Assembly: GCA_020348865.1 (NCBI GenBank)
Contig: CP070754.1
Location: forward strand, 1,051,910 to 1,091,949
DNA from: Candidatus Bathyarchaeota archaeon
GTDB taxonomy: Archaea; Thermoproteota; Bathyarchaeia; Bathyarchaeales; Bathyarchaeaceae
Direction: 5' to 3'
Length of the DNA stretch: 40,040 nucleotides
Numbering within the stretch: the first letter of the stretch is position 1; each line of letters starts with the position of its first letter. Both the position numbers and the translations under genes were made by a program. The notes beneath the pieces are model-generated. The model was not told the origin of the DNA, did no database searches, and was given only the letters and a program-made list of their open reading frames with translations. Positions 1 through 7,862 of this stretch are shown here, in pieces.

Positions 1-409
1 CTGTTTTTATGGCAGGTTTCAGAAATTTGGGTACACCAATTGTATTGCTGATTATTAAGCCAATAATTAAAGCCCAAAGAACGTATTCTAAACCATAGGT
101 GCCTATGTAGTGTTGTTTTGATATAACCTGGGCAGCCAATCCTACGATTGAAAGTAGGAAAAACGCGGGAATAAACGATGATAACTCACCCTGAACAAGT
201 TTTATGCTTATTGAAAAAATGGCTGCTGCAATAACCATCCACAACAGATAAGAGACAAAGCTGTCCACAGAAAAGGAATAAAAAGGATTCACGTCCCAAA
301 GGCTTGGCTTGGGCACGGTAGTAATAAATCCGGAAAGGCCAAACACGAAAAGGGATATTCCTGACCAAAGCGCCCACCAATCTTCAGTTTTTGTGAGCGC
401 CGTTAACAT
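1..409 (-). CDS. YeiH/UPF0324-type putative sulfate exporter family membrane protein, N-terminal part (cut by window edge)
   Basis: Reading leftward from an ATG at 409-407 the frame stays open to base 1, giving about 136 residues; the rest lies outside the window. Hydrophobic segments are visible near residues 15-35, 60-75 and 88-105. They are followed by a stretch reading GLEYVLWALIIGLIISNTIG and then a proline/lysine turn (VPKFLKP). This motif is characteristic of the YeiH family (Cons_hypoth698), whose members are inner-membrane proteins annotated as putative sulfate exporters. The assignment is from family knowledge plus the motif; the transport substrate is unproven. No clear Shine-Dalgarno sequence precedes the ATG. 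The gene diverges from the regulator at 686. Confidence 0.72.
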   Translation of the reverse strand, partial: MLTALTKTEDWWALWSGISLFVFGLSGFITTVPKPSLWDVNPFYSFSVDSFVSYLLWMVIAAAIFSISIKLVQGELSSFIPAFFLLSIVGLAAQVISKQHYIGTYGLEYVLWALIIGLIISNTIGVPKFLKPAIKT

Positions 410-566
410 AGTCTTTAGAGAGATGTTTGTCACCCAAACTATGAATGCGCGCGCACACTTTATAGATTTCCATACAATCTCAATTTTGCATTGTTACGTC
501 TGCGCTTCTTTTTGCACAGAGAAATATCATAACTGCACCGCAACAAGTGCACAAAAAAAGGGGAAT

Positions 567-619
567 GTGCGGGAGATATCTCCAGCGTCAGGCGGGTTCG
601 AATCCCACCCCCCGCACCA
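567..619 (+). other. tRNA-Leu-like 3' fragment (acceptor plus T-arm minihelix with encoded CCA)
   Basis: Bases 592-608 form a T-arm with a TTCGAAT loop and a 5-bp stem carrying one C-A mismatch. Bases 609-615 (CCCCCGC), A616 and CCA 617-619 are the 3' acceptor strand, discriminator and CCA of an archaeal tRNA-Leu-like gene. Bases 569-575 (GCGGGAG) can pair with 609-615 at six of seven positions. Only 16 nt, within the palindrome GGAGATATCTCC and its flank, sit where the D and anticodon arms should be. No anticodon arm exists, so this is not a normal tRNA. It may be a degenerate tRNA 3' end left by integration (att-like), or a minihelix RNA. Confidence 0.55.
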
Positions 620-685
620 ATAAACGATGTATGCCGAAAAGATTATCTTGAAGAAATACACCTTGTTATATTAGAGGGGGAAGCA

Positions 686-1024
686 TTGTATCCGAGTTTG
701 CTTAATATGGGGTTTGGAAAACTCATTCCAACTAGATTCAAATATAGAGATAGAGTGACCATAGTGGCAGACATTCTGGATACGATTTACCGCGACCCAA
801 AAGGAAAGACGAAAACAGGCATAATGCGAGCTGCAAACCTGAATTTTTCCCAAGCAAACGAGTACTTGGATCATTTGATACTCTGCGACATCGTGAAGGC
901 CACCGATCCTCTGGGAAACCAGGAGGCAGCTAGATATAGACTAACTCAGAAAGGATCCAGCTTTCTGAAGAATTTTGATGTCTGGTACCTTGTCTTGGAC
1001 TCTTTCCGCAAAAGAGTAGTATAG
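686..1024 (+). CDS. Small winged-helix DNA-binding protein (HTH_45-like)
   Basis: 112 residues from a TTG start, chosen because a purine-rich GAGGGGG (675-681) sits just upstream; an in-frame ATG at 707 would remove the first seven residues. The middle has the layout of archaeal single-domain winged helices of the HTH_45 type: helix DRVTIVADILDTIY, a recognition region KTGIMRAANLNFSQANEYLDHL, then a basic wing ending in YRLTQKGSSFLKNFD. Such proteins are usually transcription regulators, but the target here is unknown. It stands alone between the tRNA-like fragment and the structured element at 1033-1108. Confidence 0.7.
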   Translation: MYPSLLNMGFGKLIPTRFKYRDRVTIVADILDTIYRDPKGKTKTGIMRAANLNFSQANEYLDHLILCDIVKATDPLGNQEAARYRLTQKGSSFLKNFDVWYLVLDSFRKRVV

Positions 1025-1032
1025 TCAGTTTT

Positions 1033-1108
1033 GTGGTGCGGGTCTGAGTAATGGAGTGAGAGGAGCTTCACAAGAACACTGGTCTATGGATGGCCATACC
1101 CGCACCGC
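1033..1108. ncRNA. Candidate structured RNA or 3' structure closed by a long stem
   Basis: GGTGCGGGT (1035-1043) pairs perfectly with ACCCGCACC (1098-1106), extended by one G-U and one G-C pair to 1033/1108. Two inner hairpins fit: GTGAG with CTTCAC around 1055-1071, and TGGTC with GGCCA around 1080-1096 (7-nt loop). This gives a 76-nt three-way junction directly after the winged-helix gene. It has no TTCNANY T-loop and no CCA, so it is not a tRNA. It may be a small RNA, or a shared 3' structure between convergent genes. The 7-bp stem GTGCGGG/CCCGCAC is the same as in the tRNA-like fragment at 567-617. Confidence 0.35.
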
Positions 1109-1168
1109 CCAATAAACTAAAAATCCGCTTTCAGTATTCATGCACACCTTTGTGCAATCTCTGTGCTC

Positions 1169-2122
1169 CTACGGAAATCTTGGTTTTAGGGCTTTTGTCG
1201 GGCAAGCGTCAACACATTTGAGGCAGTATATACACTCAGGATCGGTGAATTTCTCCCACGGCAATTCCAAGATGCGAACCATCATTGGACATGCATCCAC
1301 GCAGGTGCGGCAACCAGCTCTTGTGCACCTTAACGGATCTCTCTTCAAACCGAGAAAACTGAATCTATTAAACACGGCCAATGCTGCTCCAATAGGGCAG
1401 AAGTATCGACACCAACTTCTCGAAACATAGACAGCCAAGACTATTGTTGCTATCATTATGGCAAGTCGGACCCAGAGAAGTGGATCGGTGAGAATTCCGG
1501 CAATCAACACTTCGGGAGTGTAAACAACTGTTAAGACCACTCGAGGCAGGATAGGGAAAAGCGTGTCTACAGGGCTTAAAGCATTGAATGGAGCTGGAGC
1601 GAAAACGCCCAAAGCACTTTCATAGCTCTGGCCCACTCCCGCAACCAGAGATATTGCTAATGTAACGCTGATAAACAACGCAACCGCTAAGATTCCATAT
1701 TTAACATTAATCATCCCTTCGTGGGTTCTCATGGAAACTTGCGTGTGCCTCCTTTTAATGTATCCTGACAAGTCTTGAATGAAACCAAAAGGACACATCC
1801 AACCGCAAAGAGCCCTGCCCAAAATGACAGCGGTCAAGAGGAAAGACGCTATGGGAAGCCAAGGAAAAGCGTGCTCATAAAGCATCACTTGAAGAGCTGA
1901 AAAGGCATCACCCACAGTTTTATGAGGCACTCCGGGACTTTGGGCTATTGGGAGAAGAATGGGCCAAGACCCCAAGCTGAAAACGGCAACATTGAGCAGG
2001 AGAAAACAGCAAAACTGCGTGATCTTCCTCACGGTATCTAATCTAAAAATGGTTTTTTTAACATGAGATGCCGTTTTCTCTGCATCAGTCAATGGTTTCA
2101 GTAGTTCCCCCTTTGAATTCAT
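1169..2122 (-). CDS. NapH/NosR-like membrane-bound polyferredoxin (4Fe-4S binding)
   Basis: 317 residues. About four or five hydrophobic segments (near 35-58, 88-105, 140-165, 190-215, 220-240) alternate with redox motifs. Two CxxxCP motifs follow membrane segments (C106/C110-P and CRYFCP), as in NapH, NosR and CcoG relatives. Two C-terminal [4Fe-4S] ferredoxin motifs are C266-x4-C271-x2-C274-x3-C278 and C297-x2-C300-x2-C303-x3-C307. The family passes electrons across or along the membrane to a partner reductase. No such partner is adjacent, so the electron acceptor cannot be named. It is convergent with the regulator at 686-1024. Confidence 0.82.
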   Translation of the reverse strand: MNSKGELLKPLTDAEKTASHVKKTIFRLDTVRKITQFCCFLLLNVAVFSLGSWPILLPIAQSPGVPHKTVGDAFSALQVMLYEHAFPWLPIASFLLTAVILGRALCGWMCPFGFIQDLSGYIKRRHTQVSMRTHEGMINVKYGILAVALFISVTLAISLVAGVGQSYESALGVFAPAPFNALSPVDTLFPILPRVVLTVVYTPEVLIAGILTDPLLWVRLAIMIATIVLAVYVSRSWCRYFCPIGAALAVFNRFSFLGLKRDPLRCTRAGCRTCVDACPMMVRILELPWEKFTDPECIYCLKCVDACPTKALKPRFP

Positions 2123-2249
2123 TGCTTATTGTCTGTGACTTGAAGAACGTCAGCCTAGGTTCCATAAAAAGCTTTCATCAAACTCTCACATAGAGACAAA
2201 ACATGCTGTAGCATCTAGAAAGTGCAGGCTCGAGATTCAGCCGCCTCAT

Positions 2250-2818
2250 ATGAAAGCCGATTTTCCGCGTGAACCATCAGTTCATAAATCTAATCAGATA
2301 ACGAATAACCAAAGCCACACATGGTCGAACAGTATGCGATTGAAGGTAACAGATGGTGCCCCATTTCTCGGCCCAGTGACAATCCTAATTTCTTTACTCT
2401 TCATGAATAGTGCAGAAACAGGAGAAGAACTGGTAATCCAGCAGACCATTCAAACCAACATCATTACGTTAGTGGTGTCTGCACTAGGAGTCATTCCTCT
2501 TTCTGTCGCCATTGCGGCACATTTTAGTTCACTGAATGCAAAGCGCTTTCTATTCCTTCAGGTTGCAGGGTTGTTATCTGCAATACTAGGGTTCTTCTTC
2601 TACGGCCTGGTAATGATACGAGAATCAACTGAACTGGTCCTTTCTCAACCCAGTTCTATTTGGGTTTCTTGATTCGGACAGCAGGAATCTTTCTAAAAGC
2701 ATTTGCAGGCGCAAATGCCAAGAGAAGAGAGGAAATTGTAGCATTCTCGAACGCCGTAATTGCTCGAACCCTCGCTTGCTATTTCGTTTGGGAAATTGTC
2801 CTTAAGTTTTCATATTGA
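2250..2818 (+). pseudogene. Small multi-pass membrane protein gene with an apparent frameshift
   Basis: The first frame runs 2250-2672 (140 residues, possibly starting at the ATG at 2334) with hydrophobic spans at about 37-53, 70-92 and 103-122, then stops at TGA 2670-2672. A second frame (-1/+2) is open from 2633 to a TGA at 2816-2818. It reads as a membrane-like continuation (FYLGFLIRTAGIFLKAFAG, then AKRREEIVAFSNAVIARTLA and a last hydrophobic span). The two pieces join naturally somewhere in 2633-2672. Either the gene is broken or the sequence has an indel error. The protein is not recognised. Confidence 0.5.
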
Positions 2819-2830
2819 AGCACACAATGT

Positions 2831-4111
2831 CTACATGAAGTCTGATATGTTCCTCTGACTGATTTCTCCCACGGTCACTTTTTCTCGTTCCTCTTCAAGA
2901 GTCAGCTGTCCGTACACGCCGTCATATCCAGGTATGACCCGTGTCTTGCCTTTTCTAGCTCGAATGATGACTTCCGAAATCTTTGGATCAATGATTCCTG
3001 ACATTTCCTGCATGGGCGCATCTATAAGCACGGAGTATTCATCGCCGAACCTTGAGATAAGCGTATTGTAGATGCCCCAAACCTTCTGGGTTCCAGGATA
3101 AGTGGTTCCCAACACAGTTGAGATGATTTCAGAGAGAGGCAGTAGATGTAGATACCCTACGGTCTCTTTGGGTCTAAAGCCCACAGGTCGATCAGCCAGT
3201 TCTTCCACGCGTTGCTCGACACCTTTAGTAAGTTTTCTGCGACAGATTGGACAAAGGTTTCCAAACTTCATAGCCTCATGAGGTGATAGAGAGACTTTGC
3301 AGTTTCGGTGGCCCGTCCAATGATATTTGCCATACGCCGGATCAGTTTCAATTGTGAACCTAAAGCGTTTTGTATCCTTCTTGCGAATTAAGTCAACTAC
3401 TTCGTCGTAGGTCAGCCTTTCAAGCTCGAATACGTTTGCTTCTCGTCCAATTCTCCACGGCCAACTGCTGTGGCAGTCGCTGTTTGAAACCAAAGCGAAC
3501 CTATCAATTGCGCTCAATCGCCAATTCATCGGTGGATCTGAGGAGAGACCAGTCTCCAGAGCTGCGATATGTTTCGTCATGTCTTGATAGCAGTCTTCTA
3601 TCCGATCGAATCCGCTGAACGCACCAAAGAGACTGAACCAAGGTGTCCAAACATGAGCTGGAATAACTACATCCTTGTCTGAAACTTCCATCACCTCCTC
3701 CACAAGTTGTGGCGCGCTCATGTTCAAAGTGGGTCTACCATCCGTGCTGAGGTCCCCGTATTGTGCCAGTCGTTCGCTGATCTGAGCTGCCGTTTCCAAA
3801 GTTGGCGCAAGGATTACGTGGTGAATCTTTCTAACTGCATTCTCGAATGTGAAAACTGTGGACACTTCGGCCGTTACCATGAAATGCACGGAAGAGTCTG
3901 GATTTCTAGTCGATCTGTAAAGGCTTGTGTCCGGAACCTCAATTAGTTCTTCATTTAGCTCTTCGCTCCATTTTGGATGCGTGAAGTCTCCTGTGCCTAC
4001 GAGATTCAAGCCCTTGATTGGCGCGAAACGAGTAATCTCAGCGATATCCATTCTCTTGCTGGTAGCACGGCTGTATTTGCTGTGAATGTGGAGATCAGCG
4101 ATTACCCTCAA
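2831..4111 (-). CDS. Endonuclease Q-like PHP-domain protein
   Basis: 426 residues of a PHP-type metal-dependent phosphoesterase matching the TIGR00375/endonuclease Q family, which cleaves DNA 5' of deaminated bases such as uracil and hypoxanthine. Metal-site motifs are visible: DLHIHSKYS at 6-14, GTGDFTHP near 40, HVWTPW near 150 and NSDCHSSWP near 210. A Cys-rich stretch (NCKVSLSP...CPICRRKL) fits the family's zinc finger. The TTG at 4111-4109 is preferred because it places DLHIHS right at the N-terminus, as in the family, and leaves only a 17-nt overlap with the gene upstream; an ATG at 4165 would give a 71-nt overlap. A role in DNA repair is inferred. Confidence 0.8.
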   Translation of the reverse strand: MRVIADLHIHSKYSRATSKRMDIAEITRFAPIKGLNLVGTGDFTHPKWSEELNEELIEVPDTSLYRSTRNPDSSVHFMVTAEVSTVFTFENAVRKIHHVILAPTLETAAQISERLAQYGDLSTDGRPTLNMSAPQLVEEVMEVSDKDVVIPAHVWTPWFSLFGAFSGFDRIEDCYQDMTKHIAALETGLSSDPPMNWRLSAIDRFALVSNSDCHSSWPWRIGREANVFELERLTYDEVVDLIRKKDTKRFRFTIETDPAYGKYHWTGHRNCKVSLSPHEAMKFGNLCPICRRKLTKGVEQRVEELADRPVGFRPKETVGYLHLLPLSEIISTVLGTTYPGTQKVWGIYNTLISRFGDEYSVLIDAPMQEMSGIIDPKISEVIIRARKGKTRVIPGYDGVYGQLTLEEEREKVTVGEISQRNISDFM

Positions 4112-4727
4112 CTGTCTCTTTTGCTCCCAAGTCCACGTATTTTTTGAGAACTTTCTCCCAGTCAATCTTGAGTAACGCCACGAGTATCAACACTAGGGCG
4201 ACAGTGGTGAATATGAAGGTAAGAAGTTCAATCTCCCATGTCATTTCACCAAACAAGGCAAGAAGCACATCAGAATATAGTTGGCCACCATAAGCCAAAA
4301 TACCACTCATTAGCAGTTTTCCTAGGAAGCATGGAACGAAAGCTTTGATGAATGAATACCGCATAATCCCTAGCGGGATGAAGAGAAGGTCGTCTGGCAG
4401 GGGAGTCAAGGCGAAAAGAAAAATCACAACGGGTCCGTAGTGGTTAAGAACCTTCACCATGTAATCCATCTTTCTCTGCCTTTTTTCACTGATTATGGCA
4501 CGCCCGTAGTATCCCAGCGCATATCCAGAGAACTCGCCGATACCAGCACCGATGCCACCTGCAACCGCAAGAAGAAGAGGATTCAGGGTTCCTTCCATAC
4601 CCAACAAAAGTATGACATAAGTGTAGGGTATGGGAATAGCAATTGACATCGAGCCGACAAGACTAATCAGCAGAACTCCGAAGTACTGATATTGAATCAG
4701 AGTGGCTATCCAATCTGGGATCGGCAA
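4095..4727 (-). CDS. DedA/VTT-domain membrane protein
   Basis: 210 residues from a TTG start, with the purine-rich GAGAGGA just upstream. Hydrophobic spans fall near 15-45, 52-75, 95-118, 128-150 and 165-190. The family signature is visible as AGGIGAGIGEFSGYALGYYGR around residues 55-76 and an internal FLFALTPLPDDLLFIPLG stretch. DedA/VTT proteins are membrane proteins linked to lipid scrambling or transport and envelope stability; the specific substrate is unknown. It lies directly upstream of, and slightly overlaps, the endonuclease Q-like gene. A TATA-like CTTAAACATA (minus strand, about 4765-4776) lies some 40 nt upstream of the start. Confidence 0.82.
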   Translation of the reverse strand: MPIPDWIATLIQYQYFGVLLISLVGSMSIAIPIPYTYVILLLGMEGTLNPLLLAVAGGIGAGIGEFSGYALGYYGRAIISEKRQRKMDYMVKVLNHYGPVVIFLFALTPLPDDLLFIPLGIMRYSFIKAFVPCFLGKLLMSGILAYGGQLYSDVLLALFGEMTWEIELLTFIFTTVALVLILVALLKIDWEKVLKKYVDLGAKETVEGNR

Positions 4728-4883
4728 AGAGACGTCCTCTCTTTCTCCGAAATGCGTTGTCTGTATGTTTAAGTATTGCTGTGAATGTGGCGACCCATTC
4801 CTGACTCTCTCTAGACGGAGCGCTTTTACGCAGTCATCTTGGCAATTCGTGCCGGTTAGCTAAACTACGAAATCCTAACCTCT

Positions 4884-5879
4884 TCAAAGACCAAATAGAT
4901 GTACAGCCTCTCTAAGCGGCTTTCTCATCCACATCGAGATCCCTACTGTACAGTCTAGCCAGCATCCTTCACAGCAAGAAACCTTAGACCAAGCTGGATT
5001 CTTCGTTCTATTCCTTAACATCTCACCAGCCGTTCTGTTGAGGATATTGCCTAGAACTACGTCAGATCGTGCAGCACAAGGCTTGAGCCTGCCCATCGGG
5101 TCGATGGCCATGTAGAGTTCCCCAGCGTGACATATCTTCGGTGCTTTTCCATCAAAGAATGGTTTGAACCCTTGGACAAAATCTGTGGGCACGGATATGA
5201 GCTTTGAATCTTCTCTCTTGAGCTTCAGCAAAAAGTCCATGGCTCTCAAGACTGCCTTGGGTGAAGGCTTGTTTTGGAGAGGAGGTGGATAGGGGTGTAT
5301 AGGTTGGATTGTAACAAAGTCGACTGAGTTGCGAAGCCACTCCACAAACTGAGGTATCGTTCTGACGTTCCATGGTGACAGTACTACGCTTACTCCAACT
5401 CTCGCTCCATCAGCCTTCAACAATCGTATGCCCTCCACAGCCCTATCGAAGCTGCCCTTCACTCCCCGACCCGCGTCATGGACTTCCCTGGGACCATCAA
5501 GCGATACAGTAACTACATCAAAAGCGTCTGCAATCTCAGAGACTTCGCCAGCTTTCAGAAGTGTGCCGTTAGTGTTCATCCCCACGACGCAACCGTAGGT
5601 CGAGGCTCTCTCAGCAAGAGCCATCAAGTCTTTGCGCATCATAGGTTCTCCTCCACAGAAGTTGAAGAATGAAACGCCTAGCTGGCAAATCCTATCTATA
5701 ACCCTGAAAGCTTCTCTTGTCGGCAGTTCAGGCGTGCTCATTTTCCACCAATCACAATAGGCACATTTCATATTACATCGACTAGTCACGTCGTAGGTAG
5801 CGAAAAGGGGACGACCTCTGCCTACTCTGAATTTCAGGAACCCTGCAAGTGTTTTGCTGATTAGTTTGCCTGCTTTCAT
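4884..5879 (-). CDS. Radical SAM protein with a SPASM-like C-terminal cysteine cluster
   Basis: 331 residues. The radical SAM cluster motif is C35-x3-C39-x2-C42 and the GGEP motif is at 76-79. NTNGTLL and VSLDGP strands follow in normal order. The C-terminal third carries CHAGE, KPCAARSD and a CCEGCWLDC cluster, which suggests one auxiliary Fe-S cluster of the SPASM/twitch kind. Such enzymes often modify peptides, cofactors or lipids. No substrate peptide or maturation partner is evident beside it, so the reaction is unassigned. It is flanked by the DedA gene and proS but separated from both by over 100 bp. Confidence 0.82.
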   Translation of the reverse strand: MKAGKLISKTLAGFLKFRVGRGRPLFATYDVTSRCNMKCAYCDWWKMSTPELPTREAFRVIDRICQLGVSFFNFCGGEPMMRKDLMALAERASTYGCVVGMNTNGTLLKAGEVSEIADAFDVVTVSLDGPREVHDAGRGVKGSFDRAVEGIRLLKADGARVGVSVVLSPWNVRTIPQFVEWLRNSVDFVTIQPIHPYPPPLQNKPSPKAVLRAMDFLLKLKREDSKLISVPTDFVQGFKPFFDGKAPKICHAGELYMAIDPMGRLKPCAARSDVVLGNILNRTAGEMLRNRTKNPAWSKVSCCEGCWLDCTVGISMWMRKPLREAVHLFGL

Positions 5880-6008
5880 TGTTATGCCAACCCATTATTG
5901 CATTCGAAACCTTCTGAGGGAAGGAATAAAAGGGTATGCGTGCAGCCTCATAGGTGACTCGTTTTCTTTGCCTAGAATGAAAATGTCTGTTCAAGAGCTG
6001 CGCGTAGT

Positions 6009-7448
6009 CTAATATGCTCGAGCGAAGTAGACTACTTCTCTTGGTTCACCGCCGCAGTAGACGCAAGGTGAGAAGGTTTCCTCTTTCTCGAACGGAACCA
6101 ATCTAATGGTTGCACCGGTTTCTTCTTTTATCTTTGCTTCACACGTTTGATTTGAGCACCAGCAAGCTCTTATGAATCCACCTTTCTTCTTTTGAACTTC
6201 CTTAAATTCATCATAAGTCTTCACTGACGTAATACGTTCGTCAAGGAATTTCTCCGCTAGGTTGAGAAGGTTTCCCTGGATTTCTTTCAGCATCCGGCTT
6301 ATCGTTTCAGTCAACTCTTCTTCTTTGATGGCGATTCTTTCTGAAGTATCTCTTCTAGCGGCGACTACTTGCTTTTTCTTTATGTCTCTTGGTCCGATTT
6401 CGATTCTTATCGGCACGCCTTTCAATTCCCATTGGTTGAACTTCCATCCAGGCGTGTATTCTGCCCTGTTGTCAAGAATGGTGGATATTCCTTTTTCCTT
6501 CAACTTTTCTGAAACTTTCTTTGCCTCGTTCAAGATTAGATCTTTCTCGATTTCTTTGTAGAATATTGGAACAATCACAACTTGATATGGGGCAATTTTT
6601 GGAGGGAGGATTAGTCCTTTGTCGTCGCCGTGAACCATCACCAATGCGCCAATCAGACGTGTGGTTATCCCCCAAGATGTTTGCCAAGCGTAGTGTTCCT
6701 TTTCATCCTCTCCAATGAATTTGATTCCAAATGCTTTGGAGAAGTTTTCTCCAAGGTTGTGTGACGTCCCCATCTGAAGGGCTTTTCCATCTGGCATCAT
6801 AGCTTCAAGAGTGACTGTGTAGAGAGCTCCGGCGAACTTTTCACTCTCAGTCTTTTTTCCAACAAGCACTGGGATGGCCAGATATTTCTCTGCCAAGTCT
6901 CTATAGATATTTAGAATATCCATGGCTTCCTTGTCTGCTTCTTCTTTTGTTGCGTGTGCCGTGTGTCCTTCTTGCCACAGGAACTCTCTCGTTCTTAAGA
7001 AGGGTTTGGTCGCTTTTTCCCATCTTACGATGTTGCACCATTGATTCAATTTGATGGGGAGGTCTCTCCAGCTTTTTATCCATTTTTCGTACATTAGGTA
7101 CATTATTGTTTCAGACGTGGGTCTTATGGCAAGTCTTTCTTCCAATTCGGTATCTCCGCCAACTGTAACCCATGCACACTGCGGTACAAATCCCTCAAAA
7201 TGTTCAGCTTCCTTCTTCAATAGGCTTTCAGGCACAAAAAGTGGAAAATACGCATTTTTATGCCCTGTTTCTGCGATTCTTGCGTTGAAGTAGTCTTGGA
7301 TTTTCTCCCACATAGCGTATGAATATTCTCTAAAGATGATGCAACCTTTGACGGGAGCATAGTCCGCCAATTCTGATCTTAGAACAGCTTGAGTGTACCA
7401 CTCTGAAAATTGCTCAGACTTTCTAAAGGTAATCCCTGATTCTGACAT
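6009..7448 (-). CDS. proS: Proline--tRNA ligase (archaeal/eukaryotic type)
   Basis: 479 residues, the expected size for the archaeal-type enzyme that charges tRNA-Pro with proline in the cytoplasm. The class II core shows RPTSE at 109-113 and the motif-2 region REFLWQEGHTAH at 154-165. A TSWGITTRLIGALVMVHGDD stretch spans the substrate and motif-3 region. The anticodon-binding domain follows, then the C-terminal zinc domain (CWCSNQTC and CVYCGG), ending in the tyrosine typical of this type. A TATA-like element lies at 7491-7502. It is an essential housekeeping gene with nothing unusual in the active-site motifs. Confidence 0.97.
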   Translation of the reverse strand: MSESGITFRKSEQFSEWYTQAVLRSELADYAPVKGCIIFREYSYAMWEKIQDYFNARIAETGHKNAYFPLFVPESLLKKEAEHFEGFVPQCAWVTVGGDTELEERLAIRPTSETIMYLMYEKWIKSWRDLPIKLNQWCNIVRWEKATKPFLRTREFLWQEGHTAHATKEEADKEAMDILNIYRDLAEKYLAIPVLVGKKTESEKFAGALYTVTLEAMMPDGKALQMGTSHNLGENFSKAFGIKFIGEDEKEHYAWQTSWGITTRLIGALVMVHGDDKGLILPPKIAPYQVVIVPIFYKEIEKDLILNEAKKVSEKLKEKGISTILDNRAEYTPGWKFNQWELKGVPIRIEIGPRDIKKKQVVAARRDTSERIAIKEEELTETISRMLKEIQGNLLNLAEKFLDERITSVKTYDEFKEVQKKKGGFIRACWCSNQTCEAKIKEETGATIRLVPFEKEETFSPCVYCGGEPREVVYFARAY

Positions 7449-7490
7449 CTCAACTTCTCCTCACGTACACTTCGTTAGAAAAACCAAACA

Positions 7491-7502
7491 GAAATATAAA
7501 AT
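7491..7502 (-). promoter_or_regulatory. TATA-like promoter element of proS
   Basis: On the minus strand this reads ATTTTATATTTC, about 43-54 nt upstream of the proS ATG at 7448. The position and composition fit an archaeal TATA box with a short leader. Confidence 0.45.
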
Positions 7503-7814
7503 GGGTGCAAAGGAAATTAGCGTTGTGGAACAAAGTCACCCATTGTGATCACTTCTTCGAGCACTAGATATGGAAATTATATAAATATTTCCTTTGTTGG
7601 ATATGCATTTGTGCGACGCATGCGTGCACAGCCACATTCCTTTTTCAGCTATGTGCATATCAAGATAGGAACACATCACAAATCTTATCCATTATCATCA
7701 TGAGGAGCGACGAAGAGTCTGAAAGCCACGCTCTTGGACACAGAACCACTTTATCATCCAACTTCAACGAAGACAGGCCCATCATCGTAATCCTCCTGTA
7801 CAATCGCATGTGGA
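7503..7814. other. Gene-free stretch with a strong TATA-like box and a near-palindrome
   Basis: No convincing protein frame is seen. TTATATAAATATTT (7577-7590) is a strong TATA-like box readable on either strand. At 7610-7630 a near-perfect inverted repeat has arms TGTGC/GCACA around the perfect 10-bp palindrome ACGCATGCGT (7616-7625), with one unpaired G on the left. The rest, 7631-7814, has no recognised structure. A short unannotated transcript or a regulator site is possible. Confidence 0.35.
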
Positions 7815-7825
7815 CTTAAATAAAT
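7815..7825 (+). promoter_or_regulatory. TATA-like box for the phosphatidyltransferase gene
   Basis: CTTAAATAAAT lies about 38-48 nt upstream of the TTG start at 7863, the spacing expected for an archaeal promoter with a short leader. Confidence 0.4.
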
Positions 7826-7862
7826 GTGGCGACAGTAAACCTATCTACCATGAGGCAACAGG

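Noticed and set aside
567..619. A complete tRNA gene, possibly with introns
   Set aside because: Only acceptor and T-arm parts are present. No D arm or anticodon arm, and no matching 5' half was found in the 400-566 region.
309..623. Plus-strand frame of 104 residues
   Set aside because: It lies opposite the YeiH-type gene and runs through the tRNA-like fragment; its composition is not protein-like.
1033..1108. A second tRNA (76 nt, acceptor-like stem)
   Set aside because: There is no T-loop consensus, no D-loop GG and no CCA; the inner hairpins do not fit a cloverleaf.
7690..7760. A C/D box small RNA (ATGAGGA and CTGA near 7702-7722)
   Set aside because: The C box departs from RTGATGA and no second C'/D' pair or terminal stem is visible.
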